Made by a program: the position numbers and the translations under genes
The notes under the pieces: generated by a model
What the model saw: only the letters and a program-made list of their open reading frames with translations
Told to the model about the DNA's origin: nothing
Databases searched by the model: none
Assembly: GCA_902584685.1 (NCBI GenBank)
Contig: CACIAP010000001.1
Span: forward strand, 47,501-111,500
From: an uncultured Pelagibacteraceae bacterium
GTDB lineage: Bacteria; Pseudomonadota; Alphaproteobacteria; Pelagibacterales; Pelagibacteraceae
Length of the DNA stretch: 64,000 nucleotides
Direction of reading: 5' to 3'
Part shown: one piece after another, positions 10,777 to 20,104 of the stretch
How the letters are laid out: the number at the start of each line of letters is the position of its first letter
How positions within the stretch are numbered: position 1 is the stretch's first letter

Positions 10777-13185
10777 ATGTTAAATCCATTAAGCTTTATT
10801 AGCAAAATATTTAAGAGCAATAACGATATCGAGCTTGATAAGTTCAGAAAGATTCTTGAAAAAATAAATTCACTCGAAAGTGATGTGGCTAAGATAAAAG
10901 ATAGTGATTTTCCAAACAAAACTGTTGAACTAAAGAATAAAATTAAAAGTGGAAAAACCCTCAATGAGATTTTGCCAGATGCTTTTGCGTATGTAAGAGA
11001 AGCTTCTCATAGATCTAGAAATGAAAGGCACTTTGATGTTCAGTTGTTAGGGGGTATTGCATTACATCAAGGTAAAATAGCAGAAATGAGAACTGGGGAA
11101 GGAAAAACAATCACGATTGCATTGGCAGCTTATTTAAACGCTCTTTCTGGAAAGGGTGTACATGTTGTTACAGTAAACGATTATTTGGCAAAGAGAGATT
11201 GTGAAGATATGTCAAAAATTTATAACTTCCTTGGTCTAAGTGCTGGTTACATCAACAATGATCAATCTGAAGATGTGAGAAGAGAAAATTATTTGAAGGA
11301 TATTACTTATGCAACTAATAGCGAACTTGGTTTCGATTATTTAAAAGATAATATGAAATACTCATCAAACAAATTAGTTCAAAGAGAACATAGTTTTGCT
11401 ATTGTAGATGAAATCGACTCTTGTCTAATAGATGAGGCTAGGACACCATTAGTAATTTCTGGACAATCAGATGAAACTAGTAATCAATATAAAGCTATTA
11501 ATAAACTTGTTACAAAATTAAAATCAAGTGACTATGAATTGGATGAAAAGGATAAAAGTGTCATTTTAACTAATGAAGGAATAGACTCTATAGAAAAGTT
11601 ATTAAATAATATTGGAATACTTAAAAATAATAATTTTTATGATCCAGCTAATTTAAACCTTGTACATCATGTTAATCAAGCCTTAAAAGCAAATCATCTT
11701 TTTTTAAAAGATAAAGATTATGTTGAAGTAGATGGAAAGATCAAAATTGTTGATGAGCTTACTGGAAGAATTCTTGAAGGAAGGAGGTATGGTGATGGGC
11801 TACACCAGGCTCTAGAGGCTAAAGAGAATTTAAAAGTACAAATGGAAAATCAGACACTTGCGTCAATTACTTATCAAAATTACTTCAAACTATATAAAAA
11901 ACTTGCAGGATGTACCGGCACTGCCGTTACAGAAAGTCAAGAGTTTTATGAAATTTACAATCTCAATGTTGTTGTTATTCCAACTAATAAACAAATGATT
12001 AGAAAAGATTGGAATGATCAAATCTTTAGGACAGAAAAAGAAAAACAAGATGCAATTATTTCTAAAGTAAAAATGTTAAATTCAAAAGGGCAACCATTAC
12101 TTATTTTTACATCCAGTGTAGACAAATCTGAGGTCTATTCAAATTTATTTAGAAAAAATAAAATTTCTCATACAGTTTTAAACGCTAAAAATCATGAGAG
12201 AGAGGCTGAGATTATTGCCAATGCAGGAAAATTAAATTCGGTAATAATTACAACAAGTATTTCAGGAAGGGGTGTAGATATTAAATTAGGTGGAAAAGAC
12301 TCAGATAACTTAAAAGAGAATAAAGAAAAAATTAAATCTCTAGGTGGGCTTTTTGTTATTGGTACAGAAAGAATGGAGTCAAGAAGAGTTGACAACCAGG
12401 CCAGAGGAAGAGCTGGGAGACAGGGTGATGAAGGTAATTCAATTTTTTATGTAAGCTTAGAAGATGATTTAATGAGAATTTTTGGATCAGAGTCTATTAA
12501 TAAAATATTAGAAAAACTTGGATTAAAAGATGGAGAAAGTATTGACCATCCTTGGATCAACAAAGCTTTGGAAAGGGCACAACAAAAAGTTGAGACTAGA
12601 AACTTTGATATAAGAAAAACTTTATTAAAGTTTGATGATGTGCTTAATGATCAGCGACATGTAATATTTAGTCAAAGAAAAGAAGTCCTTGAAAAACAAA
12701 ACATATTTGAAACTATTGACAATTTCTTAAAAGATGAAATTGAAGATTTAATTAAGCAAAAAGAAAAATCTCCAACAATTTTTGAAAAAAAAGCTCAGGT
12801 AAATAAAATCAACACTCTTTTTGGTCAAAATATAGAAAATTTAAATGAGAAATTAAGAAATCTAAGTGACAAAGAAATATCGAGCTCCATAATTTCAAAT
12901 TTTAAAAAAAAGAGAGAGGAAAGAAGCGCTTATTTAGGAGAGGAAAGTTCGAAAGAAATAGAAAAGAAAATCTTTTTGCAATTAATTGATTTGAATTGGA
13001 AAAATCATATCCAGTATTTAGAACAGTTGCGTCAAGTAATAGGTTTAAGGTCTTATGGTCAAAGGGATCCTTTAGTTGAATACAAAAAGGAGGCCTTTCA
13101 TTCTTTTGAGACACTATTAAATAAAATAAGGCAGGATATAGTAATGATTTTGCTAAATTTAAAGATACTAGAAAAAAGAAGATAA
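10777..13185 (+). CDS. secA: Protein translocase ATPase SecA
   Basis: Motor that drives unfolded preproteins through SecYEG. Walker A GEGKT (about residue 107), Walker B VDEIDSCLIDEARTP, the preprotein cross-linking domain and the second helicase fold (TTSISGRGVDIKLGG, QARGRAGRQGDEG) are all present. At 802 aa it is shorter than most proteobacterial SecA. It ends at ILEKRR, without the C-terminal Cys-rich zinc/SecB-docking tail. No remnant of that tail is seen before the convergent accA end. Confidence 0.97.
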   Translation: MLNPLSFISKIFKSNNDIELDKFRKILEKINSLESDVAKIKDSDFPNKTVELKNKIKSGKTLNEILPDAFAYVREASHRSRNERHFDVQLLGGIALHQGKIAEMRTGEGKTITIALAAYLNALSGKGVHVVTVNDYLAKRDCEDMSKIYNFLGLSAGYINNDQSEDVRRENYLKDITYATNSELGFDYLKDNMKYSSNKLVQREHSFAIVDEIDSCLIDEARTPLVISGQSDETSNQYKAINKLVTKLKSSDYELDEKDKSVILTNEGIDSIEKLLNNIGILKNNNFYDPANLNLVHHVNQALKANHLFLKDKDYVEVDGKIKIVDELTGRILEGRRYGDGLHQALEAKENLKVQMENQTLASITYQNYFKLYKKLAGCTGTAVTESQEFYEIYNLNVVVIPTNKQMIRKDWNDQIFRTEKEKQDAIISKVKMLNSKGQPLLIFTSSVDKSEVYSNLFRKNKISHTVLNAKNHEREAEIIANAGKLNSVIITTSISGRGVDIKLGGKDSDNLKENKEKIKSLGGLFVIGTERMESRRVDNQARGRAGRQGDEGNSIFYVSLEDDLMRIFGSESINKILEKLGLKDGESIDHPWINKALERAQQKVETRNFDIRKTLLKFDDVLNDQRHVIFSQRKEVLEKQNIFETIDNFLKDEIEDLIKQKEKSPTIFEKKAQVNKINTLFGQNIENLNEKLRNLSDKEISSSIISNFKKKREERSAYLGEESSKEIEKKIFLQLIDLNWKNHIQYLEQLRQVIGLRSYGQRDPLVEYKKEAFHSFETLLNKIRQDIVMILLNLKILEKRR

Positions 13186-13205
13186 AATTCCCTTAAGTTT
13201 TAGTT

Positions 13206-14306
13206 TTATCCAAAAAGAAAAAAGGAAATTGCAAAAATGAGTGCCAATCCCATAAAATAATATTTGTATTTTAAAAGGACTTTTTTAAATTTATTTATAC
13301 CTGTTAAATTAAAGGTTAATTTATTGGAAATAGAAACTCCCTTTGTTAAACCTTTATCCCTACCAATTTCTAAAAATTTTTCTTTTTTACGAGATAAAAT
13401 TTCAGCTTTTGAAAGATTACATAACTCATTAAGATTTTTATCAATAGACATTTTTACATTATTTAAAATTAAATTTTTATCTCTATGAGCTCCTCCGGTA
13501 GGTTCGGGAATTATTTCATCAATAATTTTAAGTTTCAACAGATCTTTAGATGTAAGTTTCATTGCTTTTGCAGCTTCAAGGGTTTTTGTTGGATCCCTCC
13601 ATAAAATAGATGCACATCCTTCTGGGGAGATTACTGAATAAATTGCATTTTCTAACATTATAATTTTATTTGATGAAGCTAAAGCTATTGCACCGCCTGA
13701 TCCACCTTCTCCAATAATAATTGAGATAGTAGGAACACTAATTGAAATTGAACACTCAATTGATCTTGCTATTGCTTCTGCTTGACCTCTCTCCTCTGCT
13801 CCTACTCCAGGATAAGCACCAGGTGTATCTATAAATAAAATTACTGGTAAATTAAACTTATCTGCTAGCTTCATCAGTCTAATTGATTTTCTATAACCTT
13901 CAGGCCTCATCATTCCAAAATTTCTTTCAATTCTAGAATTAAGATCCTCACCCTTTTCTTGTCCAATTACCATTACAGATTTATTTCGAAAAGTTGCCAG
14001 ACCGGATATTAAAGATTTGTCTTCCCCAAATAACCGGTCGCCATGGATTGGAAAGAAGTCCTCAAAAAGATTATCAATAAAAAATTTTGACTTGGGGCGG
14101 TCTTCGTGACGAGCTACCATTGTTGTTTGCCATGGATCAAGATTGGAATAAATTTCATTTAGTTTAGAGCTTAAATCATTCTGAAGTTTAGACAATTTTC
14201 CAGTTTCAACTTGTGTGATACCATCCTTAGCGAACGGGTCTTTAAGTTTTTCAATCTCGTTTTCCAGGGATTTAATATCTTTTTCAAAATTCAAATAATT
14301 TTTCAT
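13206..14306 (-). CDS. accA: Acetyl-CoA carboxylase carboxyltransferase subunit alpha, with hydrophobic C-terminal tail
   Basis: Alpha subunit of the carboxyltransferase that makes malonyl-CoA. Hallmarks include RHEDRPKSKFFIDNLF, NFGMMRPEGYRKSIRLMKLADKF, IDTPGAYPG and GEGGSGGAIALA. The start is set at the Met opening MKNYLNFEKDIKSLENEIEKL; the track start adds 15 unlikely residues. From there it is 366 aa against about 320 usual. The extra C-terminal stretch, about 45 aa, ends in a basic segment plus a hydrophobic run (YFMGLALIFAISFFLFG) that looks like a tail anchor. Confidence 0.93.
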   Translation of the reverse strand: MKNYLNFEKDIKSLENEIEKLKDPFAKDGITQVETGKLSKLQNDLSSKLNEIYSNLDPWQTTMVARHEDRPKSKFFIDNLFEDFFPIHGDRLFGEDKSLISGLATFRNKSVMVIGQEKGEDLNSRIERNFGMMRPEGYRKSIRLMKLADKFNLPVILFIDTPGAYPGVGAEERGQAEAIARSIECSISISVPTISIIIGEGGSGGAIALASSNKIIMLENAIYSVISPEGCASILWRDPTKTLEAAKAMKLTSKDLLKLKIIDEIIPEPTGGAHRDKNLILNNVKMSIDKNLNELCNLSKAEILSRKKEKFLEIGRDKGLTKGVSISNKLTFNLTGINKFKKVLLKYKYYFMGLALIFAISFFLFG

Positions 14307-14412
14307 AATTAAATATCCACTAATATTTAAAAATGGCAATAAAATGATCACTTTTATTAGTGTGTAACTATTATATATGTTAATTTATTAATTTCTAAGA
14401 TAATTTTTAACT

Positions 14413-16587
14413 ATGAAAACTAAAAATTTAAAAGAGTACACAAATATTGGGAGTCTTTATGTATCAAAAGAACTATTAAAATTTGTAAACAAAGAGGTTC
14501 TTAAGGGCACAAAAATAAAGCCAAAAAATTTTTGGAGTGGGTTTGAGAAATCTTTACACATTTTAAAACCAAAAAATGAAAAGTTGATTGATGTAAGGGA
14601 GAGTATTCAAAAAAAAATTGATGATTGGCATATACAAAACAAAGATAATGAGTTCAATTTAGAAGGATATAAAAAGTTTTTATATTCTATTAACTACCTA
14701 AAAAAAGAAGGAAAAAACTTCAAAATCCAAACAGAAAATGTTGATGAAGAAATATCAAAAACACCAGGTCCCCAACTAGTTGTTCCAATTTCAAATGCAA
14801 GATACGCTTTAAATGCTGCAAATGCGAGATGGGGAAGTTTATATGATGCTTTATATGGAACAGATGCAATCGGCTCTGAAAAACTTGACAACAGATACAA
14901 CCCAGTCCGTGGAGGAAAAGTCATAAATTATTGTAGAAATTTCTTAGATGAAATTTTTCCATTAAAAAATGCTTCATGGAAAAAACTTAGTGAATTAAAA
15001 ATTGTAAAACATAAAATTATTTTAAAAATTGGTAAAAAAACTACATCTTTGAGAGATAAAAAGCAGTTTAAAGGATATCGACAAGATAAAAAAGGTCTTA
15101 AAGGTGTTTTGCTAATTAATAACGGGCTTCACGTGGAATTAATTATTAATCCTTATGCTTTCCATGCAAACAACGATCCAATTGGAATTAGTGATTTAGT
15201 AATAGAGTCTGCAGTCTCAACCATCATAGATCATGAAGATAGCGTTGCTGCAGTTGATGCAAGTGACAAAATACTGGGCTACAGAAATTGGTTAGGTCTT
15301 ATGAAAGGAAATTTACAGGTCAAATTTGAAAAATTAGGAAAAAAATATAAAAGGGTTTTAAACTCAGATAGAAAGTACACTTCTCATAACGGAAAAACAT
15401 TTAAATTGCATGGCAGGGCTCTTTTGCTGAATAGAAATGTTGGGCACTTAATGACAAACCCCTCAATTTTATTATCAGATAAATCAGAGGTTCCAGAAGG
15501 TATTATGGACGCCTTTATCATTTCAGCAGCATGTTTGCATGATTTTATCAAAAAAGGAAACTCAAGAAAAAATTCAATTTATATTGTTAAACCAAAAATG
15601 CATGGACCGGATGAAGTCGCATTTGCTGATGAAATTTTTAGCCATGTTGAAAATGTTTTAAAAATGAAAAAGAATACAATCAAAATTGGGATAATGGATG
15701 AGGAAAGACGCACAAGCGCAAATTTAAAAGAGTGTATTAGAAACGTAAAAAGAAGAGTTGTTTTTATCAATACTGGGTTTTTAGATCGAACTGGAGATGA
15801 AATACATACATCTATGGAGTCGGGTCCAGTGATTAAGAAAGGTGATATAAAAAATTCTGATTGGATTAAAGCGTATGAGAACAATAATGTTGTTGTTGGA
15901 TTGGAATGTGGTTTTTCTGGGAAAGCACAAATTGGAAAAGGAATGTGGGCTGCCCCAGATAGAATGGCAGATATGTTAAAGGAAAAAATAGGCCATCCTT
16001 CCTCAGGAGCGAATTGTGCGTGGACTCCTTCACCTACTGCAGCCACTTTACATGCAACTCATTATCACAAAGTGAACGTTTTCAAAGTTCATAAAAAATT
16101 ATCTAATAAAAACAAATTTGACTTAGACAATCTTTTAAAATTACCAACTATTCGAGGTCCAAACTGGTCAATGGATGAAATTAAAACTGAACTTGAAAAT
16201 AATTGCCAGGGGATATTGGGATACGTAGTGAGATGGATAGATAGTGGTGTAGGTTGTTCAAAAGTTCCCGACATAAACAATATTGGTCTCATGGAGGATC
16301 GTGCAACTTTAAGAATTTCTTCTCAGCATATTGCTAACTGGTTACACCATAATATATGTACTCCTAATCAAGTATTAGAAACATTAAAAAAGATGGCAAA
16401 AATTGTAGATGGTCAAAACAAAAATGATCCTGAATACAAAAACATGTCTGATAATTTTGATAAATCTATTGCTTTTAAGACTGCTTGTGACTTGGTTTTT
16501 AAAGGTAAGGACCAATCATCAGGTTATACAGAACCTTTGTTGCACTTGAACAGATCTATAAAAAAAAATTTAAGTCCCTCTAGATAG
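14413..16587 (+). CDS. glcB: Malate synthase G
   Basis: Condenses glyoxylate with acetyl-CoA to malate. The 724-aa length is that of isoform G. Motifs seen: DHEDSVAAVDASDK, GRALLLNRNVGHLM, IGIMDEERRTSANL and GFLDRTGDEIHTSMESG. No isocitrate lyase is in the window. The 106-bp upstream gap is too short for, and shows no match to, the glycine riboswitch described upstream of this gene in some SAR11 strains. The 3' end overlaps convergent recR by 8 bp. Confidence 0.97.
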   Translation: MKTKNLKEYTNIGSLYVSKELLKFVNKEVLKGTKIKPKNFWSGFEKSLHILKPKNEKLIDVRESIQKKIDDWHIQNKDNEFNLEGYKKFLYSINYLKKEGKNFKIQTENVDEEISKTPGPQLVVPISNARYALNAANARWGSLYDALYGTDAIGSEKLDNRYNPVRGGKVINYCRNFLDEIFPLKNASWKKLSELKIVKHKIILKIGKKTTSLRDKKQFKGYRQDKKGLKGVLLINNGLHVELIINPYAFHANNDPIGISDLVIESAVSTIIDHEDSVAAVDASDKILGYRNWLGLMKGNLQVKFEKLGKKYKRVLNSDRKYTSHNGKTFKLHGRALLLNRNVGHLMTNPSILLSDKSEVPEGIMDAFIISAACLHDFIKKGNSRKNSIYIVKPKMHGPDEVAFADEIFSHVENVLKMKKNTIKIGIMDEERRTSANLKECIRNVKRRVVFINTGFLDRTGDEIHTSMESGPVIKKGDIKNSDWIKAYENNNVVVGLECGFSGKAQIGKGMWAAPDRMADMLKEKIGHPSSGANCAWTPSPTAATLHATHYHKVNVFKVHKKLSNKNKFDLDNLLKLPTIRGPNWSMDEIKTELENNCQGILGYVVRWIDSGVGCSKVPDINNIGLMEDRATLRISSQHIANWLHHNICTPNQVLETLKKMAKIVDGQNKNDPEYKNMSDNFDKSIAFKTACDLVFKGKDQSSGYTEPLLHLNRSIKKNLSPSR

Positions 16588-17182
16588 TTGTCCTATTTTT
16601 GAAGGCAGAATTTAGGGTACCATCATCCAAACTTTCAATTTCACCACCCACAGGTAAACCTTGTGCCAGCTTTGTTATTTTAATATTTAAATTTTTTAAA
16701 CTGTCTTGAATATAATATGCGGTCGTTTGACCTTCCACTGTTGCGCTTGTAGCTAAAATAACCTCTTTAATTTTGTCTTTTTTTACCCTTTCCACTAAAG
16801 AGCTGACTAATAAATCCTCTTTATTTTGTCCCGCTGAAGAAATTGTTCCCCCTAAAATGTGGAAATAACCCTTATAAATATTTGAACTTTCAATACTCCA
16901 TTGATCAGAAATATTTTCAACAACACAAATTTTATCAAATTTACTATCAATAAAGTTACAATCGCTGAAACTACATTCTATAGAGTTACTTTTCAAAGTA
17001 CCACAAATTTTACAACGAGATACGTTTTTATAAACCTCCGCTAATGTTTTTGCCATTGGCTTTATTAGCTCCTCACGATTATTAATTAATTTTAAAACTA
17101 TTCTTTTTGCAGATTTTGGCCCAAGTCCTGGAAGTTTAGAAATAATTTTTATTAATTCCTCTATTTCATTAAGATTATTCAT
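16580..17182 (-). CDS. recR: Recombination mediator RecR
   Basis: With RecF/RecO, loads RecA on gapped DNA. The helix-hairpin-helix (SKLPGLGPKSAKRI), a four-Cys zinc finger (CKICGTLKSNSIECSFSDC) and the Toprim segment (ICVVENISDQWSIE) appear in order. I use the internal Met (MNNLNEIEEL) as the start: it gives the usual distance to the HhH and avoids overlapping ebfC. The order dnaX-ebfC-recR is classic bacterial synteny. Confidence 0.95.
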   Translation of the reverse strand: MNNLNEIEELIKIISKLPGLGPKSAKRIVLKLINNREELIKPMAKTLAEVYKNVSRCKICGTLKSNSIECSFSDCNFIDSKFDKICVVENISDQWSIESSNIYKGYFHILGGTISSAGQNKEDLLVSSLVERVKKDKIKEVILATSATVEGQTTAYYIQDSLKNLNIKITKLAQGLPVGGEIESLDDGTLNSAFKNRTTI

Positions 17183-17184
17183 GC

Positions 17185-17502
17185 TCAGAAAGGCCACTTA
17201 AAGCCTGGAATTCCAAAATTACCAGTGGCTTTTGTTATTTCTTCAGTAGTTTTAGTTTTTAAATTTTTTTTTGCTTCATTGTGAGCAGCTACAATTAAAT
17301 CTTCTAACATAGTTTTGTCCTCAGAAAAGATTTTTTCAGAAATATCTATTTTTTCTATTTCACTATTACCGTTCAAGATAACTTTTACTAAACCACCACC
17401 AGATGAACCTTCCACTTTTATTTGTTTAATTTTTTCTTGACTATCCTTTATCTTTTCTTCTATCTCTTTTGCCTTATCTAAAATTTTATTGAAATCAGTC
17501 AT
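17185..17502 (-). CDS. ebfC: YbaB/EbfC family nucleoid-associated protein
   Basis: A small dimeric DNA-binding protein of the YbaB/EbfC family. The central GLVKVILNGNSEIEKIDIS and the C-terminal GNFGIPGFKWPF (family glycine-rich end) are diagnostic, and the N-terminal helix is charged. The start chosen is MTDFNKILDKAKEI, giving 105 aa; the track start adds six residues. It overlaps the dnaX end by 8 bp and is followed within 2 bp by recR. Confidence 0.93.
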   Translation of the reverse strand: MTDFNKILDKAKEIEEKIKDSQEKIKQIKVEGSSGGGLVKVILNGNSEIEKIDISEKIFSEDKTMLEDLIVAAHNEAKKNLKTKTTEEITKATGNFGIPGFKWPF

Positions 17503-19123
17503 CCTTATTATCTTTAACATCTATCAATTCAGCGTCAGGAAATGATTCTTTAATATTATTAAATATATCTGTTTGTTCAAAATCTTTTAAATTATTTTTC
17601 TTCTCCCCTTCTGATGTTTTTTTAATTGTTTCCTGTCCTTTATTTTGTGAAAGAGAAATAATCCATCTGGTATTAGTCCACTCGTAAAGTTTGGATGATA
17701 ATATTTTTACAAAATCTTTTTTTAGATTTTCATTAAAAGAAATTTCTATGTAACCGTTTTTAAAGTTTATTAAATTTACATTAGTTTCCAACTCATATTT
17801 TAACTCTACTTCCTTTTTCGAATTGCATATGTCGACTAAATCGTTGAAAGATTTAATTTCTAAATTATTTCTAGATTTATTTTCCTCTAAAATCTTTTTT
17901 TGTTTCTCTTGAGAAGAAGATTTTAGTTGATTTACAGCTATTTTCTTTTTCTCAAAATCATTATCGATTTTATTGTTTTGATTTGATGATGGATTATCAG
18001 TTTTTGTTTGATTACCTTTTAAATAAAGCAAGCGTATCAAAAACATCTCTACAGATAAGTTTGGATCGTTTACAATATTAACTTCATCCATTGTCTCTAT
18101 GGCAAATTGCCAGAAAAGAAGTAGTGTATGAGCATCTAATTTCTCAGACATTTCTTTAATTTTTTTAAAATTATTTTCAGTTAAATCGGCAGAAAAACTT
18201 ACTCTTTCTAAATTTTTAAAATTTTTTAAATAATAAATAATTTCCAAAAAACCATTTAAAAAAATTTTTGGTTCTACTCCTTTTTGATAAATCTGCCTGT
18301 ATAGATCTAGAGTTTTGTCTTCATCTCCATCAAATATTTTCTCTATTAGGTTTATGGTAAATTCTTTATCAAAATATCCAAATATTTCCCTTGCGCTTTC
18401 TAAGCTTATATTCACTTTTTGGCTATCATCATTGGTTAGTGATATTCTATCTAATAATGACAATGCATCTCTAACTGAACCTTCTGAAATTTTTGAGATT
18501 AGGTTTAAAACTTCTTGATTGATATCTATTTTCTCCATTTCAGCAACCTTTGCTAAAAATTCACTTAACTCCTCAGGCTTAATTCTTGATAAATCAAATC
18601 TCTGACATCTTGATAAGACTGTTATTGGGATTTTGTTAACCTCAGTTGTTGCAAAAATAAACTTTAAATAACTAGGCGGTTCTTCAAGAGTTTTTAGTAA
18701 GGCATTAAAAGCTTGTTTGCTTAACATATGGACTTCATCAATTATAAAAATTTTAAATTTTGAAGATGTTGGTCCATATCTTGAAAATTCTATTAAATCC
18801 CTTACATCATCAACACCAGTTTTGCTTGCCGCATCCATTTCTAGAACATCGATGTGTCTAGACTCAGATATTTCATCACAATTTTTACACTTATTTTTTA
18901 AACAACTATTTTTTTCAGAATTTCCACAATTTAAAGATTTTGCTAAAATTCTTGCAATTGTCGTTTTGCCCACACCCCTTATTCCTGTAAATAAAAAAGC
19001 ATTGGGAATTTTATTTTGAGAGATGGACTTTTCAATTGTTTCTACAATGATGTCCTGACCTATTAAATCTTTAAAGACTTGTGGTCTGTATTTCAGTGCT
19101 AAAACTTTTGAATTATTACTCAT
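17495..19123 (-). CDS. dnaX: DNA polymerase III subunit gamma/tau
   Basis: Clamp-loader ATPase of the replicative polymerase. Walker A is GIRGVGKTT (residues 47-55), followed by a zinc-binding pattern (CGNSEKNSCLKNKCKNC), Walker B IIDEVH and the SRC sensor (VLSRCQRFDL). The start is the Met of MSNNSKVLALKYRPQVF; the longer track start lies inside the SRP RNA gene. The C-terminal third is low-complexity, as in tau. It begins 8 nt after the end of ffs. Confidence 0.96.
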   Translation of the reverse strand: MSNNSKVLALKYRPQVFKDLIGQDIIVETIEKSISQNKIPNAFLFTGIRGVGKTTIARILAKSLNCGNSEKNSCLKNKCKNCDEISESRHIDVLEMDAASKTGVDDVRDLIEFSRYGPTSSKFKIFIIDEVHMLSKQAFNALLKTLEEPPSYLKFIFATTEVNKIPITVLSRCQRFDLSRIKPEELSEFLAKVAEMEKIDINQEVLNLISKISEGSVRDALSLLDRISLTNDDSQKVNISLESAREIFGYFDKEFTINLIEKIFDGDEDKTLDLYRQIYQKGVEPKIFLNGFLEIIYYLKNFKNLERVSFSADLTENNFKKIKEMSEKLDAHTLLLFWQFAIETMDEVNIVNDPNLSVEMFLIRLLYLKGNQTKTDNPSSNQNNKIDNDFEKKKIAVNQLKSSSQEKQKKILEENKSRNNLEIKSFNDLVDICNSKKEVELKYELETNVNLINFKNGYIEISFNENLKKDFVKILSSKLYEWTNTRWIISLSQNKGQETIKKTSEGEKKNNLKDFEQTDIFNNIKESFPDAELIDVKDNKDD

Positions 19124-19131
19124 TTCTTTTA

Positions 19132-19218
19132 GGAGACCAATCAACCTGGAAAATACTCATTACCCTTGCTCTTTTTCAAGCCTGGGGGATTCGTGGTACC
19201 ACCACCTGATTGGCCCCC
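19132..19218 (-). ncRNA. ffs: Signal recognition particle RNA (4.5S)
   Basis: On the minus strand, GGGGGCCAATCA pairs over 12 bp (including G-U) with TGATTGGTCTCC, closing an 87-nt RNA. The apical part reads CAGG-CTT-GAAA-AAG-AGCA, the domain IV signature recognised by Ffh: a GNRA tetraloop on a 3-bp stem, with CAGG and AGCA forming the symmetric internal loop. It lies just upstream of dnaX, a common alphaproteobacterial position, and has its own promoter match. Confidence 0.93.
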
Positions 19219-19222
19219 AGTT

Positions 19223-19252
19223 ATTATAACAGTTATATTTTCTAGTCTACAA
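19223..19252 (-). promoter_or_regulatory. Promoter of ffs (and probably dnaX)
   Basis: TTGTAG, an 18-nt spacer and a perfect TATAAT lie on the minus strand. The first G of the SRP RNA follows 5 nt after the -10 box, a normal start distance. It is one of the clearest sigma-70 promoters in the window. Confidence 0.75.
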
Positions 19253-19269
19253 CAAAACTTTGTAAATTT

Positions 19270-20100
19270 TTAGATTTTTCTATATTCGCTTGCTTCGTAA
19301 ACTCCTAGAATATCTAAACTAACAGTATGGAAACCCAGCTCCTCTAAAGATTTTTGGATTTTTGGATCTTCGATATGTCCATAAATATCGCATATAAATA
19401 AATATTGTTCAAAACTATTTTGATCAGAGAAACTTTCTAATTTACTTAAATTAACATTATTGGTAGCAAAGCCACCCAAACATTTGTAAAGAGCAGCAGG
19501 TTTATTTTTTACTTTGAAAATACAACTTGTAATATAATTTTTTTTCTCAAATTCTGGATGGGATGCTTTACTACCCATAATTAAAAACCTCGTCACATTG
19601 CCTTTATTGTCCTCAATATTCTTTTTTACTATTTTCAGATTGTAAATTTCAGCAGCTAGCTCAGATGCGATTGCAGCTTCATTTTTAATTTTGTTATCAC
19701 TAATATATTTTGCACTACCTGCGGTATCAGCTGCAATTATAGGCTCAAGCTTGTTTTCAGTAATAATTTTTTGACATTGTGAAATGGCTTGAGTGTGAGA
19801 TCTTACTGAAGATATGTTTTTCATACTTGAGCTAGGCAGTATCATTAAATTATGGGTGATCGGTTGAAAATGTTCTGCGTAAATTTGAAGTTTATATTTG
19901 TTAATTAAATATTGTATATCTGCAACTCTTCCTGCTATTGAATTTTCTACAGGTATAATAGTTTTATAACTCTCATTTTTTAAGCAAAGATTAAAGCATT
20001 CTTCAAAAGTATTTTGCGAAAGAGGTTCATAATCAGGGTACATTTTTTTTGCCGCTAAATGGGAATATGCTCCTGGTGAACCTTGGTATACAATTTTCAT
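19270..20100 (-). CDS. pheA: Prephenate dehydratase
   Basis: Converts prephenate to phenylpyruvate in phenylalanine synthesis. The N-terminal motif KIVYQGSPGAYSHLAAKKMYP, the catalytic-domain ending NVTRFLIMG and an ACT domain (CIFKVKNKPAALYKCLGGFATNNVNLSKLESF) are evident. The ACT domain implies allosteric control by phenylalanine. It is a monofunctional 276-aa enzyme without a chorismate mutase domain. It lies 4 bp after kdsB. aroA, aroB and aroK in the window feed the same pathway. Confidence 0.96.
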   Translation of the reverse strand: MKIVYQGSPGAYSHLAAKKMYPDYEPLSQNTFEECFNLCLKNESYKTIIPVENSIAGRVADIQYLINKYKLQIYAEHFQPITHNLMILPSSSMKNISSVRSHTQAISQCQKIITENKLEPIIAADTAGSAKYISDNKIKNEAAIASELAAEIYNLKIVKKNIEDNKGNVTRFLIMGSKASHPEFEKKNYITSCIFKVKNKPAALYKCLGGFATNNVNLSKLESFSDQNSFEQYLFICDIYGHIEDPKIQKSLEELGFHTVSLDILGVYEASEYRKI

Positions 20101-20104
20101 AAAT

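Noticed and set aside
14413-16587. Possible frameshift or fusion in glcB because of its length
   Set aside because: 724 aa is the normal length of malate synthase G and all motifs are in one frame.
17495-19144. Longer dnaX start at 19144
   Set aside because: It would begin inside the SRP RNA; the DnaX N-terminus fits the start at 19123.
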